Below are positions 28,806 through 38,587 of a stretch of 42,134 nt of DNA, piece by piece. The stretch spans positions 1 through 42,134 of the forward strand of contig NZ_JAHGUP010000102.1 of NCBI RefSeq assembly GCF_001989995.2, given 5' to 3'. Position numbers and translations under genes: made by a program. The notes below the pieces were generated by a model that searched no databases, was not told where the DNA came from, and saw only the letters and a program-made list of their open reading frames with translations. The stretch comes from Vibrio anguillarum (GTDB lineage: Bacteria; Pseudomonadota; Gammaproteobacteria; Enterobacterales; Vibrionaceae). How positions within the stretch are numbered: the first letter of the stretch is position 1; each line of letters opens with the position of its first letter.

Positions 28806-29573
28806 ATGGCTTATCAAAGGATTCGTCAGCCAAAACTCTCTGATGTAATTGAACAGGAGTTAGAAAGGCTGATAGTGGAAGGAACACTCTCTCCGGGGCA
28901 ACAATTTCCTCCAGAACGAGAACTGGCAAAACAGTTCGAGGTGTCTCGTCCATCCATTCGTGAAGCCATTCAACGCCTCGAAGCCAAGCGTTTATTAACC
29001 CGCCGTCAAGGTGGAGGTACGTTTGTCAGTGAGAACATTTGGCAGAGTTTTTCTGATCCTCTGCTAAATTTATTGTCTAGCCACTCTGAAACCCAGCTCG
29101 ATCTATTGGAATCGCGCCACGCGATGGAAGGTATTTCAGCTTATTTCGCAGCATTGCGTGGTACTGAGGAAGATTTTGCTCGCATTCAAGCCTGTTTGGC
29201 GAGAATTGGTGAACAACAAGCGAAAAAAGAGGTCGAAGCAGAGGCGTCTGCGGTGGTCGCGTTTTTAGTCGCTCTCACTGAAGCGGCCCACAACGTGGTG
29301 CTTTTGCATATTGTTCGCAGCCTCGCTCCTTTGCTTGAGCAAAATGTTCTACAGAATTTAAAACTATTACACCGCCGCCATGAAGTGGTGGAGAAAGTAA
29401 GTAGACACCGAGCTAATATCGTGGATGCGATCGTTTCTGGTCAGCCGGAAAAGGCGCGCGAAATGTCCCATTCTCACTTAGCTTATATCGAAGAAACATT
29501 GTTGGATTTGACCAAAGAAGAGTCTCGTCGTGAGCGTTCGTTGCGCCGAATTCAGCAGGGTAATGAGTCGTAA
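28806..29573 (+). CDS. pdhR: Pyruvate dehydrogenase complex repressor PdhR
   Basis: PdhR is a GntR/FadR-subfamily repressor released by pyruvate. The 255-residue protein has a winged helix-turn-helix with [35 protein letters not shown] split over about residues 22-60 and an all-helical FCD ligand-binding domain to the C-terminus. It lies directly upstream of aceE, as in E. coli, and two perfect PdhR operators precede it. The SD is poor (AGAAGAA). No terminator is seen before aceE 54 bp later. Confidence 0.97.
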   Translation: MAYQRIRQPKLSDVIEQELERLIVEGTLSPGQQFPPERELAKQFEVSRPSIREAIQRLEAKRLLTRRQGGGTFVSENIWQSFSDPLLNLLSSHSETQLDLLESRHAMEGISAYFAALRGTEEDFARIQACLARIGEQQAKKEVEAEASAVVAFLVALTEAAHNVVLLHIVRSLAPLLEQNVLQNLKLLHRRHEVVEKVSRHRANIVDAIVSGQPEKAREMSHSHLAYIEETLLDLTKEESRRERSLRRIQQGNES

Positions 29574-29626
29574 CCTACGACGAATTGCTTGTTTTATAGA
29601 TCCAACCAATAGAAGGATAGATCGCC

Positions 29627-32302
29627 ATGTCTGACATGAAGCATGACGTAGATGCACTGGAAACTCAGGAATGGCTAGCCGCCCTTGAGTCAGTTGTACG
29701 TGAAGAAGGTGTAGAACGCGCTCAGTTCTTACTTGAGCAAATTCTAGATAAAGCACGTCTAGACGGTGTTGATATGCCAACCGGTATTACCACGAACTAC
29801 ATCAACACCATTCCAGCTGCGCAAGAACCAGCATACCCAGGTGACACAACGCTTGAGCGTCGCATTCGCTCAATCATCCGTTGGAACGCGATTATGATCG
29901 TTCTACGTGCATCGAAAAAAGACCTCGATCTTGGCGGCCACATGGCGTCATTCCAGTCTTCTGCTTCGTTCTACGAAACATGTTTTAACCACTTCTTCCG
30001 TGCGCCTAATGAAAAAGATGGCGGTGACTTGGTTTATTATCAAGGTCACATCTCTCCAGGGATCTACGCACGTGCGTTCGTTGAAGGCCGCCTAACGGCT
30101 GAGCAACTTGACAACTTCCGCCAAGAAGTGGATGGCAAAGGTATTCCTTCCTACCCACACCCGAAATTGATGCCTGAATTCTGGCAATTCCCGACCGTAT
30201 CTATGGGTCTGGGGCCAATTTCTGCAATCTATCAAGCGCGTTTCCTCAAATATCTTGATGGTCGTGGTATGAAAGACACTTCTGAACAGCGTGTATACGC
30301 GTTCCTAGGTGATGGCGAGATGGATGAGCCAGAATCACGCGGTGCGATTTCATTCGCCGCTCGTGAGAAGCTTGATAACCTATGTTTCCTTATCAACTGT
30401 AACTTGCAACGTCTAGACGGCCCGGTCATGGGTAACGGTAAGATCATCCAAGAACTTGAAGGCCTATTTAAAGGTGCAGGTTGGAACGTTGTTAAAGTGA
30501 TTTGGGGTAACAACTGGGATTCTCTACTGGCGAAAGACACCACAGGTAAGCTGCTTCAGTTGATGAACGAAACCATCGATGGTGACTACCAAACATTTAA
30601 AGCGAAAGATGGTGCTTACGTGCGTAAACACTTCTTTGGTAAATACCCAGAAACAGCGGCGCTTGTTGCTGATATGACTGACGATCAAATTTTCGCGCTC
30701 AAGCGTGGTGGTCACGAGTCTTCTAAACTGTACGCAGCCTTTACTAATGCTCAAGACACGAAAGGCAAGCCAACCGTGATTCTGGCGAAGACCGTTAAAG
30801 GTTACGGCATGGGTGAAGCGGCAGAAGGTAAGAACATCGCTCACCAAGTGAAGAAAATGGACATGACTCACGTGCTGCAACTGCGTGATCGTCTTGGTCT
30901 ACAAGATCTTCTAACAGATGAAGCTGTGAAAGAGTTGCCATACCTAACATTGGCAGAAGGCTCGAAAGAGCACGAATACTTACACGCTCGCCGTAAAGCG
31001 CTAAAAGGTTACACACCTCAACGCTTGCCTAAGTTCACTCAAGAACTTGTGATTCCAGCGGTTGAAGAGTTCAAGCCTCTGCTTGAAGAGCAAAAACGTG
31101 AAATCTCAACCACAATGGCGTTTGTCCGTGCGTTGAACATTTTGCTCAAAGATAAGAGCATTGGTAAAAATATTGTGCCAATCATTGCAGATGAAGCACG
31201 TACTTTCGGTATGGAAGGTCTGTTCCGTCAAATCGGTATCTATAACCCACACGGTCAGAACTACACTCCTCAAGACCGCGACATCGTTTCTTACTATAAA
31301 GAAGCGACTTCAGGTCAGGTACTGCAAGAAGGGATCAACGAGCTGGGTGCTATGTCTTCATGGGTTGCTGCTGCAACTTCATACTCGACAAACGATCTGC
31401 CAATGATTCCGTTCTACATCTACTACTCTATGTTTGGTTTCCAACGCGTTGGCGACATGGCATGGATGGCAGGTGACCAACAAGCACGTGGTTTCCTATT
31501 GGGCGCTACCGCTGGTCGTACGACGCTGAACGGTGAAGGTCTACAGCACGAAGATGGTCACTCGCACATATTGGCGGCAACGGTTCCTAACTGTCTTTCT
31601 TACGATCCAACATTTGCTTACGAAGTTGCAGTCATCATGCAAGACGGTATTCGCCGCATGTATGGCGATCAAGAGAACGTGTTCTACTACCTAACGCTGA
31701 TGAACGAGAACTACGCAATGCCTGAAATGCCACAAGGCGCTGAAGAAGGTATTCGTAAAGGTATCTACAAATTAGAAAGCTACGCTCCACAAGGAACGAC
31801 TGGCTCTAAAGGTAAAGTTCAGTTAATGAGCTCAGGTACGATCATGAACGAAGTACGCAAAGCGGCTCAAATCTTAAGTGATGAGTACGGCGTGGCTTCA
31901 GATGTTTACTCAGTAACATCATTCAATGAAGTGACTCGTGATGGCCAAGCATGTGAGCGTTACAACATGCTTCACCCTGAAGCGCAGCCGCAAGTACCTT
32001 ACATTCAAACGGTAATGGGCAGCGAGCCTGCCATCGCAGCAACTGACTACATGAAGAACTACGCTGAGCAAGCACGTGCGTTTATCCCGGCTGAATCATA
32101 CAAAGTACTAGGTACTGATGGTTTTGGTCGTTCTGATAGCCGTGAAAACCTACGTCGTCACTTCGAAGTGAACGCAGGTTACGTGGTGGTTGCCGCGCTA
32201 AGCGAACTAGCGAAACGTGGTGATGTTGAGAAATCAGTTGTGGTTGAAGCGATTAAGAAATTCAACATCGATACTGAAAAAACAAACCCGCTATACGCTT
32301 AA
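29627..32302 (+). CDS. aceE: Pyruvate dehydrogenase E1 component
   Basis: AceE is the homodimeric thiamine-diphosphate E1 enzyme that decarboxylates pyruvate and acetylates the lipoyl groups of AceF. The 891-residue protein carries the ThDP motif starting GDGEMDEPESRGA and ending INCNLQRLDGPV, the HISPGIYARAF segment and the transketolase-like central domain (QHEDGHSH, LMNENYAMPEMP). Length fits the family (about 887). AAGGA precedes ATG 29627. Codon use is strongly biased, as for a highly expressed gene. aceF follows after 18 bp. Confidence 0.98.
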   Translation: MSDMKHDVDALETQEWLAALESVVREEGVERAQFLLEQILDKARLDGVDMPTGITTNYINTIPAAQEPAYPGDTTLERRIRSIIRWNAIMIVLRASKKDLDLGGHMASFQSSASFYETCFNHFFRAPNEKDGGDLVYYQGHISPGIYARAFVEGRLTAEQLDNFRQEVDGKGIPSYPHPKLMPEFWQFPTVSMGLGPISAIYQARFLKYLDGRGMKDTSEQRVYAFLGDGEMDEPESRGAISFAAREKLDNLCFLINCNLQRLDGPVMGNGKIIQELEGLFKGAGWNVVKVIWGNNWDSLLAKDTTGKLLQLMNETIDGDYQTFKAKDGAYVRKHFFGKYPETAALVADMTDDQIFALKRGGHESSKLYAAFTNAQDTKGKPTVILAKTVKGYGMGEAAEGKNIAHQVKKMDMTHVLQLRDRLGLQDLLTDEAVKELPYLTLAEGSKEHEYLHARRKALKGYTPQRLPKFTQELVIPAVEEFKPLLEEQKREISTTMAFVRALNILLKDKSIGKNIVPIIADEARTFGMEGLFRQIGIYNPHGQNYTPQDRDIVSYYKEATSGQVLQEGINELGAMSSWVAAATSYSTNDLPMIPFYIYYSMFGFQRVGDMAWMAGDQQARGFLLGATAGRTTLNGEGLQHEDGHSHILAATVPNCLSYDPTFAYEVAVIMQDGIRRMYGDQENVFYYLTLMNENYAMPEMPQGAEEGIRKGIYKLESYAPQGTTGSKGKVQLMSSGTIMNEVRKAAQILSDEYGVASDVYSVTSFNEVTRDGQACERYNMLHPEAQPQVPYIQTVMGSEPAIAATDYMKNYAEQARAFIPAESYKVLGTDGFGRSDSRENLRRHFEVNAGYVVVAALSELAKRGDVEKSVVVEAIKKFNIDTEKTNPLYA

Positions 32303-32320
32303 TTAAGGTAGGAAAGAATA

Positions 32321-34204
32321 ATGGCAATCGAAATTAATGTACCGGATATTGGTGCGGATGAGGTTGAAGTTACTGAGATTCTTGTCAGCGTTGGCGACAA
32401 GGTTGAAGAAGAGCAATCTCTTATTACTGTAGAAGGTGATAAGGCTTCTATGGAAGTACCGGCTTCTCAAGCGGGTATTGTAAAAGAAATCAAAGTAGTC
32501 GCTGGCGATAAAGTATCGACCGGTTCACTTATCATGATTTTTGAAGCAGAAGGCGCAGCGGTCGCAGCTCCAGCAGTGGAAGCTGCACCAGTTGCGGCTC
32601 CTGCTGCCGCGGCTGTCGCTGAGCTTAAAGAAGTTCACGTGCCAGATATCGGCGGTGATGAAGTGGAAGTCACTGAAATCATGGTCGCAGTCGGCGATTC
32701 AATCGCAGAAGAGCAATCTCTACTGACGGTTGAAGGTGACAAAGCCTCAATGGAAGTACCTGCTCCATTTGCTGGTGTACTGAAAGAGATCAAAGTGGCC
32801 GCTGGCGATAAAGTATCGACAGGCTCACTGGTGATGATCTTTGAAGTGGCGGGTTCTGCTCCGGCGGCAGCCTCTGCTCAAGTGGCAGCACCTGTAGCTG
32901 CAGCACCAGCCGCTTCGGCAGCAAAAGAGATCCACGTACCGGATATCGGTGGTGATGAAGTCGAAGTGACGGAAATCATGGTGGCGGTTGGCGATACCGT
33001 GAGTGAAGAGCAGTCTCTTATCACCGTTGAAGGCGATAAAGCATCAATGGAAGTTCCTGCGCCGTTTGCTGGTGTTGTGAAAGAAATCAAAGTTGCAGCT
33101 GGCGATAAAGTGTCAACAGGCTCTCTTATCATGGTGTTTGAAGTTGCCGGTGCAGCGCCCGTTGCCGTAGCGGCCCCTGCGCAAGCAGCGGCTCCAGCCG
33201 CATCAGCGCCAAAAGCGGAAGCGGTAAAATCAGCGGTGGCAGCACCTGCCGAGTTTGAAGAGAACAATGAGTACTCTCACGCATCACCGGTTGTACGCCG
33301 TATTGCGCGTGAATTTGGTGTTAACCTAGCGAAAGTCAAAGGTTCTGGCCGTAAGAGCCGCATCCTAAAAGAAGACGTGCAAAACTACGTGAAAGAAGCG
33401 CTGAAGCGTCTTGAATCGGGTTCTGCCGCAGTGGCTTCTGGTAAAGGTGATGGCGCCGCGCTTGGCTTGCTACCTTGGCCAAAAGTGGACTTCAGCAAGT
33501 TTGGTGACACAGAAGTAAAACCGCTTTCACGTATTAAGAAGATCTCTGGTGCTAACTTGCATCGTAACTGGGTGATGATCCCACACGTTACCCAATGGGA
33601 TAATGCGGATATCACCGAGCTTGAGAACTTCCGTAAAGAGCAAAATGCGATTGAAGCGAAGAACGACACAGGCATGAAGATCACCCCACTGGTGTTCATC
33701 ATGAAAGCGGTAGCGAAAGCACTAGAAGCATTCCCATCGTTTAACTCTTCACTTTCTGAAGATGGCGAAAGCTTGATTCTGAAGAAGTACGTGAACGTGG
33801 GTATTGCTGTTGATACGCCAAATGGTCTTGTTGTTCCTGTCTTCAAAGATGTGAACAAAAAAGGTATTTATGAGCTATCAAGAGAGCTGGCTGAAGTATC
33901 GAAGAAAGCCCGTGCAGGTAAACTGACCGCTGCAGACATGCAAGGTGGCTGTTTCACTATCTCTAGCTTAGGTGGTATCGGCGGTACAGCGTTTACGCCT
34001 ATCGTTAACGCGCCAGAAGTCGGTATTCTTGGGGTATCTAAGTCTGAGTTTAAGCCAGTGTGGAACGGTAAAGAGTTCGAACCACGCCTACAACTGCCAC
34101 TATCACTGTCATACGATCACCGTGTGATTGATGGTGCGGAAGGTGCGCGTTTCATCACATTCCTAAATGGCGCGCTATCAGACATTCGTCGTCTGGTTCT
34201 GTAA
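32321..34204 (+). CDS. aceF: Pyruvate dehydrogenase E2 (dihydrolipoamide acetyltransferase), three lipoyl domains
   Basis: AceF forms the core of the pyruvate dehydrogenase complex and transfers acetyl groups to CoA. The 627-residue protein has three lipoyl domains, each with [12 protein letters not shown], whose lipoylated lysines are K41, K141 and K240. Long Ala/Pro-rich flexible linkers join them. The E3/E1-binding domain follows ([28 protein letters not shown]), then the catalytic domain ending [15 protein letters not shown] with the HxxxDG active site. The three lipoyl repeats remain very similar at DNA level. It is co-transcribed with aceE; a weak terminator follows. Confidence 0.98.
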   Translation: MAIEINVPDIGADEVEVTEILVSVGDKVEEEQSLITVEGDKASMEVPASQAGIVKEIKVVAGDKVSTGSLIMIFEAEGAAVAAPAVEAAPVAAPAAAAVAELKEVHVPDIGGDEVEVTEIMVAVGDSIAEEQSLLTVEGDKASMEVPAPFAGVLKEIKVAAGDKVSTGSLVMIFEVAGSAPAAASAQVAAPVAAAPAASAAKEIHVPDIGGDEVEVTEIMVAVGDTVSEEQSLITVEGDKASMEVPAPFAGVVKEIKVAAGDKVSTGSLIMVFEVAGAAPVAVAAPAQAAAPAASAPKAEAVKSAVAAPAEFEENNEYSHASPVVRRIAREFGVNLAKVKGSGRKSRILKEDVQNYVKEALKRLESGSAAVASGKGDGAALGLLPWPKVDFSKFGDTEVKPLSRIKKISGANLHRNWVMIPHVTQWDNADITELENFRKEQNAIEAKNDTGMKITPLVFIMKAVAKALEAFPSFNSSLSEDGESLILKKYVNVGIAVDTPNGLVVPVFKDVNKKGIYELSRELAEVSKKARAGKLTAADMQGGCFTISSLGGIGGTAFTPIVNAPEVGILGVSKSEFKPVWNGKEFEPRLQLPLSLSYDHRVIDGAEGARFITFLNGALSDIRRLVL

Positions 34205-34224
34205 GCCAAGTTTAGTGAAAGAGA

Positions 34225-34250
34225 GGGCGGCCGTTAAAGCCGCCCTTGTT
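34225..34250 (+). terminator. Weak terminator or attenuator between aceF and lpd
   Basis: GGGCGGC (34225-34231) pairs with GCCGCCC (34239-34245) around a 7-nt loop, but only TTGTT follows. Partial read-through into lpd is likely. Confidence 0.65.
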
Positions 34251-34363
34251 AACACGAATAATTGAACAATTGGATTACGAAGGGTTTTTTCTTAATCGAA
34301 TTGTCGTCTAGCTCACAGGCTAAATGGATTTACTTTTCACACCATTAACATCTCTGTAAACTG

Positions 34364-34391
34364 TTGCGGTCTGAAAATAATTCGTTTTAAT
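34364..34391 (+). promoter_or_regulatory. Candidate independent promoter of lpd
   Basis: TTGCGG (34364-34369) and TTTAAT (34386-34391) are 16 bp apart in the 300-bp gap before lpd. A separate lpd promoter is expected because Lpd also serves other 2-oxoacid dehydrogenases, but the match is moderate. Confidence 0.35.
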
Positions 34392-34504
34392 TCATTTGTT
34401 TTAAGTAATTGGCTCAGTCATGGGTTTAATTCATTGGATTAAACACTAAAAACAACGAGAACATCCACTCAGCCTGTTAGGGATAATGACTACAAGAGGT
34501 CAAA

Positions 34505-35932
34505 ATGAGCAAAGAAATCAAAGCCCAAGTCGTCGTACTTGGTGCCGGTCCTGCTGGTTACTCCGCTGCATTCCGCTGTGCAGACTTAGGTCTTGAAACA
34601 GTACTTGTTGAACGCTACAGCACCCTTGGCGGTGTGTGTTTGAACGTGGGTTGTATCCCATCAAAAGCGTTGCTGCACGTTGCAAAAGTTATCGAAGAAG
34701 CGAAAGCATTGGCCCAGCACGGTATTGTGTTTGGTGAACCACAAACGGACATCGATAAAATCCGCCTTTGGAAAGAAAAAGTTATCAACCAGTTAACGGG
34801 CGGTCTTGGCGGCATGGCGAAGATGCGCAAAGTGACGGTCGTGAACGGTTTCGGCAAATTTACTGGCCCTAACGCCATTGAAGTTGAAGGTGAAGACGGT
34901 AAAACCGTGGTTAACTTTGATAACGCCATCGTTGCAGCTGGTTCTCGTCCAATTAAACTGCCATTCATTCCTCATGAAGACCCACGCATTTGGGATTCAA
35001 CGGATGCTCTTGAACTGAAAGAAGTTCCTGGAAAACTGTTGATCATGGGTGGTGGTATCATCGGTCTAGAAATGGCGACGGTTTACCACTCGCTAGGTTC
35101 TAAGATTGATGTGGTTGAGATGTTTGACCAACTTATCCCAGCGGCGGATAAAGACATGGTTAAAGTCTACACCAAACGTATCAAAGACAAATTTAACCTG
35201 ATGCTTGAAACCAAAGTAACCGCTGTTGAAGCAAAAGAAGATGGTATCTACGTTTCAATGGAAGGCAAAAAAGCACCAGCGCAAGCTGAGCGTTATGATG
35301 CCGTTCTTGTTGCTATCGGCCGTGTACCAAACGGTAAGCTGATGGATGCTGAAAAAGCAGGTATTGAAGTGGATGAGCGCGGCTTTATCAATGTTGATAA
35401 GCAAATGCGTACTAACGTTCCTCATATCTTCGCGATCGGTGATATCGTTGGTCAACCAATGTTGGCGCACAAAGGTGTGCATGAAGGCCACGTAGCGGCA
35501 GAAGTAATTTCTGGTAAGAAGCACTACTTCGATCCTAAAGTTATCCCTTCAATTGCGTACACTGAGCCAGAAGTGGCTTGGGTTGGTAAAACTGAAAAAG
35601 AAGCCAAAGCCGAAGGCATTAACTACGAAGTCGCGACATTCCCATGGGCAGCTTCTGGCCGTGCTATCGCTTCTGATTGTGCTGACGGTATGACTAAGCT
35701 TATCTTTGATAAAGAGACTCACCGCGTGATTGGTGGCGCTATTGTTGGTACTAACGGCGGCGAACTGCTTGGTGAAATCGGTTTGGCTATCGAGATGGGT
35801 TGTGATGCAGAAGATATCGCTTTGACGATTCATGCTCACCCAACGTTACATGAATCGGTAGGCCTTGCTGCGGAAGTATTTGAAGGCACGATTACTGATC
35901 TGCCAAACGCAAAAGCGAAAAAGAAAAAGTAA
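34505..35932 (+). CDS. lpd: Dihydrolipoamide dehydrogenase (E3)
   Basis: Lpd reoxidises dihydrolipoamide with NAD+ for pyruvate dehydrogenase, 2-oxoglutarate dehydrogenase and the glycine cleavage system. The 475-residue flavoprotein has the FAD motif VVVLGAGPAGYSAAF, the redox disulfide GGVCLNVGCIPSK, the NAD motif GGGIIGLEMA and the C-terminal His-Glu pair HAHPTLHES. AGAGG lies 7 nt before the ATG. A bidirectional terminator closes it against hapR. Confidence 0.98.
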   Translation: MSKEIKAQVVVLGAGPAGYSAAFRCADLGLETVLVERYSTLGGVCLNVGCIPSKALLHVAKVIEEAKALAQHGIVFGEPQTDIDKIRLWKEKVINQLTGGLGGMAKMRKVTVVNGFGKFTGPNAIEVEGEDGKTVVNFDNAIVAAGSRPIKLPFIPHEDPRIWDSTDALELKEVPGKLLIMGGGIIGLEMATVYHSLGSKIDVVEMFDQLIPAADKDMVKVYTKRIKDKFNLMLETKVTAVEAKEDGIYVSMEGKKAPAQAERYDAVLVAIGRVPNGKLMDAEKAGIEVDERGFINVDKQMRTNVPHIFAIGDIVGQPMLAHKGVHEGHVAAEVISGKKHYFDPKVIPSIAYTEPEVAWVGKTEKEAKAEGINYEVATFPWAASGRAIASDCADGMTKLIFDKETHRVIGGAIVGTNGGELLGEIGLAIEMGCDAEDIALTIHAHPTLHESVGLAAEVFEGTITDLPNAKAKKKK

Positions 35933-35989
35933 CTTCAACGCTGATGCGTTAAATTGCTGGTTAGTTAAATTGCCGGTTCGTAACATAGT

Positions 35990-36017
35990 AAAAAACCGCT
36001 GAATTCAGCGGTTTTTT
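35990..36017. terminator. Bidirectional terminator between lpd and hapR
   Basis: A fully palindromic 28-bp element: AAAAAACCGCTGA (35990-36002) and TCAGCGGTTTTTT (36005-36017). Six T residues follow the stem on either strand, so it serves both convergent genes. Confidence 0.94.
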
Positions 36018-36049
36018 ATGCTCATAATTCAGAGACTAGGAAGTTAAGC

Positions 36050-36667
36050 CTAGTGATCTTTTTTATAGATGCAGAGCATGCTGAGGTAGCTTTTCACGAG
36101 TACACCCATGCTGGCTTCGTCTTGTATGCGATTTGCTTGTACAAATAGTGAGTAGAAGATACCAAGAAAGAGCGTAGCAAGATGTTCTGGTTCATGCCGA
36201 TCGCACACTTCGCCACGTTCAATGGCTTTGATAAACATATTTTGTACCAAAAGTTGATTAGTACGGTTGGTGGAGAAAAAAAGTGGCCACACTTCTTCGC
36301 GCGTTGAAGCGCTCCATTCAAACCATACTTTTAACCAGTGACAATCTTCAATCACAAGAGAAATCATCTTAGTGGTGATGTTGGTTAAGTTATCTTTCGC
36401 ATGCAAATCAAGATCAATATTATCTGCGAGGAAGTTTGAAAACTGACGTACAACATGAGTGAGTACGTCGTCGACTAAATCTTCTCGGGTTGGAAAGTAG
36501 TTAAAGACAGTAGCGACTGAAACTTGGGCGATTTCAGCAATATCTGCGTGGCCACCTCGGCCTATTCCCCGTGTTGCAAACACTTCAAGGGCGATTTCCA
36601 TCAGTTGAAGTTTGCGTTTTTGTGGTGATAAGCGAGTTCTGGGGCGTTTTTCTATCGATGTTTCCAT
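36050..36667 (-). CDS. hapR: Quorum-sensing master regulator, HapR/LuxR/OpaR/SmcR family (TetR fold)
   Basis: This 205-residue TetR-family regulator is the output of the Vibrio LuxO-Qrr quorum circuit, controlling virulence, biofilm, competence and protease genes. The N-terminal DNA-binding domain is nearly invariant (KRPRTRLSPQKRKLQLMEIALEVFATRGIG, then HADIAEIAQVSVATVFNYFPTREDLVDDV). HWLKVWFEWSASTREEVWPLF is also a family hallmark. The ligand/dimer domain and the C-terminus (ending CIYKKDH) differ from V. cholerae HapR as I recall it. The frame is intact, unlike the disrupted hapR of some V. cholerae strains. It sits next to lpd and divergent from hpt, as opaR does in V. parahaemolyticus. 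Confidence 0.95.
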   Translation of the reverse strand: METSIEKRPRTRLSPQKRKLQLMEIALEVFATRGIGRGGHADIAEIAQVSVATVFNYFPTREDLVDDVLTHVVRQFSNFLADNIDLDLHAKDNLTNITTKMISLVIEDCHWLKVWFEWSASTREEVWPLFFSTNRTNQLLVQNMFIKAIERGEVCDRHEPEHLATLFLGIFYSLFVQANRIQDEASMGVLVKSYLSMLCIYKKDH

Positions 36668-36682
36668 GAGTTGTTAATCCTT

Positions 36683-36696
36683 GCCAATGACTGTTG
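36683..36696 (-). promoter_or_regulatory. Candidate Qrr sRNA pairing site in the hapR leader
   Basis: The mRNA sequence here reads CAACAGUCAUUGGC, 15 nt before the start codon. The complement of the conserved Qrr seed as I remember it is CAACGUCAGUUGGC; the two agree except for one inserted and one missing base. It overlaps the region just upstream of the SD (AAGGA), the place where Qrr RNAs repress translation in other vibrios. Confidence 0.5.
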
Positions 36697-36712
36697 AATT
36701 GAGCTTTTCGCT

Positions 36713-36734
36713 CTAATGATTATTTTGTTAGTTG
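36713..36734 (-). promoter_or_regulatory. Candidate HapR autorepression operator
   Basis: The + strand reads CTAATGATTATTTTGTTAGTTG, split here as CTAATGATTAT and TTTGTTAGTTG. It matches about 13 of 22 positions of the LuxR/HapR palindrome (TTATTGATAAA with TTTATCAATAA). It would lie at about +10 to +31 of the predicted transcript, close to where I recall V. cholerae HapR binding its own gene. Confidence 0.4.
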
Positions 36735-36749
36735 CTTTAAAGCTTTATG

Positions 36750-36778
36750 AGTGTACTGCTGCATATGGTTGAGGTCAA
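36750..36778 (-). promoter_or_regulatory. Predicted hapR promoter
   Basis: On the minus strand TTGACC (36773-36778) and TACACT (36750-36755) are 17 bp apart. The predicted start near 36743 gives a 75-nt leader. The rest of the 371-bp hapR-hpt gap to 37038 holds no gene. Confidence 0.55.
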
Positions 36779-36930
36779 CGTTTCGAGTTTGTTTTTTGTG
36801 CGATCGTGTTAAATCCCATCGGATTCAACGTGTTTTATTGTATCTTTTATTGATGTGGCGTATTTGTGGTGAGCGTGTCTGCGGCAGCGTAGGAGCTTTA
36901 TTTCATCATATCCAGAGTTTTGCTAATTAT

Positions 36931-36959
36931 TTAACTATCCTGTGTGGCAGTGGTACTAT
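36931..36959 (+). promoter_or_regulatory. Candidate hpt promoter
   Basis: TTAACT (36931-36936) and TACTAT (36954-36959) are 17 bp apart; each box matches four of six consensus bases. The predicted start is about 70 nt before hpt. Confidence 0.35.
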
Positions 36960-37038
36960 ACGCGCCAAGCTAGTTACGCGACGCCATCATTAAACTGCGA
37001 TGATCGTAGCGTGTCGCATCACCAGAAAAGAGAACAGT

Positions 37039-37569
37039 ATGAAACATACAGTTGAAGTGATGATTTCTGAGCAAGTGGTTCAGGAACGAATTCGTGAATT
37101 AGGCAAACAAATCACAGAGCATTACCAAGGTAGTGAAGATCTGGTGCTGGTGGGCTTGTTGCGCGGCTCATTTGTCTTCATGGCAGACTTAGCTCGCGCG
37201 ATCGACTTAGTTCATCAAGTCGATTTTATGACCGCGTCAAGTTATGGCAACACGATGCAAAGCTCACGTGATGTGCGCATTCTGAAAGATCTGGATGATG
37301 ACATTAAAGGTAAAGATGTGTTGCTGGTAGAAGACATTATTGATACGGGTAATACACTAAATAAAGTAAAAGAAATTTTGTCTTTGCGTGAACCTAAATC
37401 GATTCACATCTGTACTTTACTGGATAAACCTTCACGCCGTGAAGTACCTGTAGAGGTCAAGTGGATCGGTTTTGAAATCCCAGATGAATTTGTCGTGGGC
37501 GTAGGTATCGACTACGCGCAAAAATATCGTCACCTACCTTACATTGGTAAAGTTGTGCCGCAAGCGTAA
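37039..37569 (+). CDS. hpt: Hypoxanthine phosphoribosyltransferase
   Basis: Hpt salvages hypoxanthine (and guanine) to nucleotides using PRPP. The 176-residue protein has the PRPP-binding loop [13 protein letters not shown] (about residues 97-109), [15 protein letters not shown] and the flexible-loop [13 protein letters not shown] 37039 has AAGAG upstream and gives the family start [10 protein letters not shown]; an ATG at 37000 would add 13 unrelated residues. A strong terminator separates it from convergent can. hpt-can-yadGH is also an E. coli neighbourhood. Confidence 0.97.
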   Translation: MKHTVEVMISEQVVQERIRELGKQITEHYQGSEDLVLVGLLRGSFVFMADLARAIDLVHQVDFMTASSYGNTMQSSRDVRILKDLDDDIKGKDVLLVEDIIDTGNTLNKVKEILSLREPKSIHICTLLDKPSRREVPVEVKWIGFEIPDEFVVGVGIDYAQKYRHLPYIGKVVPQA

Positions 37570-37585
37570 TTTTGCCAGCGATAAT

Positions 37586-37621
37586 AGAATGCCCACTAAA
37601 TAGTGGGCATTCTGTATTTTT
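37586..37621 (+). terminator. Terminator of hpt
   Basis: A perfect 13-bp stem, AGAATGCCCACTA (37586-37598) with TAGTGGGCATTCT (37601-37613), is followed by GTATTTTT. It may also act on the convergent can transcript. Confidence 0.9.
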
Positions 37622-37653
37622 AACTATCAGTTTTAACGGCAATTAACACGCTG

Positions 37654-38322
37654 TTATCGACACAGCAAGTTATGTTGCGCATTAAGAATTTTTTCCATCG
37701 CTTTTTGATAGGTGTCGTTGACTCGCTCACGTGAATCGCAGCGAACGCCTAAGTATTCCAAACGTCCATCTTCAATACCGTAGACCACGCCATGCAGCTC
37801 GACATCTTGGCCGCGCTCCCATGCGTTTTGCAGTACGGTTGAGTTACCTAAATTATACACTTGCTCGGCAACGTTGATTTCGCACAATTTGTCGGCTTTA
37901 TCTTGTTCTGGCATTGCATCTAAGTAGGTACGGTGCTTAAGGTATAAGTCACGCACGTGCAGTAACCAGTTGTTGATCAAGCCCAGCGGTGGGTTATCAA
38001 TCGCTGCGTTGACGCCACCGCAGTCATAGTGTCCACAGATGATGATGTGCTTGACCTTCAGTACGTCAACCGCGTACTGCACCACAGAAAGGCAGTTAAG
38101 GTCAGTGTGAATCACTTGGTTTGCAACGTTGCGGTGTACAAACAGCTCACCAGAATAAAGCCCAGTCAAACGCTCGGCCGGAACTCGGCTATCAGAACAA
38201 CCAATCCATAGAAAATCTGGGTCTTGCCCGCGAGCGAGTTTTGCAAAGTACTCAGGACGTTCAGCCTTAATCGATTCAGACCAACGTGAGTTATTTTCAA
38301 AAAGCTGTTTCAGTTCTGGCAT
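37654..38322 (-). CDS. can: Beta-class carbonic anhydrase
   Basis: Can interconverts CO2 and bicarbonate and supplies bicarbonate to carboxylases. The 222-residue protein has zinc ligands Cys42, His98 and Cys101 (GCSDSRVP and CGHYDCGG) and the catalytic Asp44-Arg46 dyad. AAGGGA precedes the ATG at good distance. The adjacent SulP transporter is transcribed divergently across 265 bp; SulP proteins include bicarbonate transporters, so a functional link is plausible. Confidence 0.97.
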   Translation of the reverse strand: MPELKQLFENNSRWSESIKAERPEYFAKLARGQDPDFLWIGCSDSRVPAERLTGLYSGELFVHRNVANQVIHTDLNCLSVVQYAVDVLKVKHIIICGHYDCGGVNAAIDNPPLGLINNWLLHVRDLYLKHRTYLDAMPEQDKADKLCEINVAEQVYNLGNSTVLQNAWERGQDVELHGVVYGIEDGRLEYLGVRCDSRERVNDTYQKAMEKILNAQHNLLCR

Positions 38323-38587
38323 CTCACTTCCCTTAAAAATAGTTCAATCGCATCAATGGTAATGCGCAAGAATAGGCCTGACTATACACAATGTTACAAT
38401 TCCGTTCTCTTATAAAATGACAAAACACTCACTCATCTGACGAGTTTTCCTAGTAAAAAAATTAAACTGCTTCCATCGCTATTTGTATAGTCAACAGAGA
38501 ATCAATCACATGTAAAATAATGATTAATTATTAGAATGATGATTTGTTAGAGTGAGACAACCTATTTTGAGTATGAGGAAAAGCATT

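Noticed and set aside
33385..33858. 157-codon open frame antisense to aceF
   Set aside because: Highly expressed genes with biased codons often leave the opposite strand open; composition is Ser/Thr/Ala-rich and unlike a real protein.
36751..36993. 80-codon frame between hapR and hpt
   Set aside because: No Shine-Dalgarno, Cys/Arg-rich translation without motif, and it overlaps the predicted hapR promoter.
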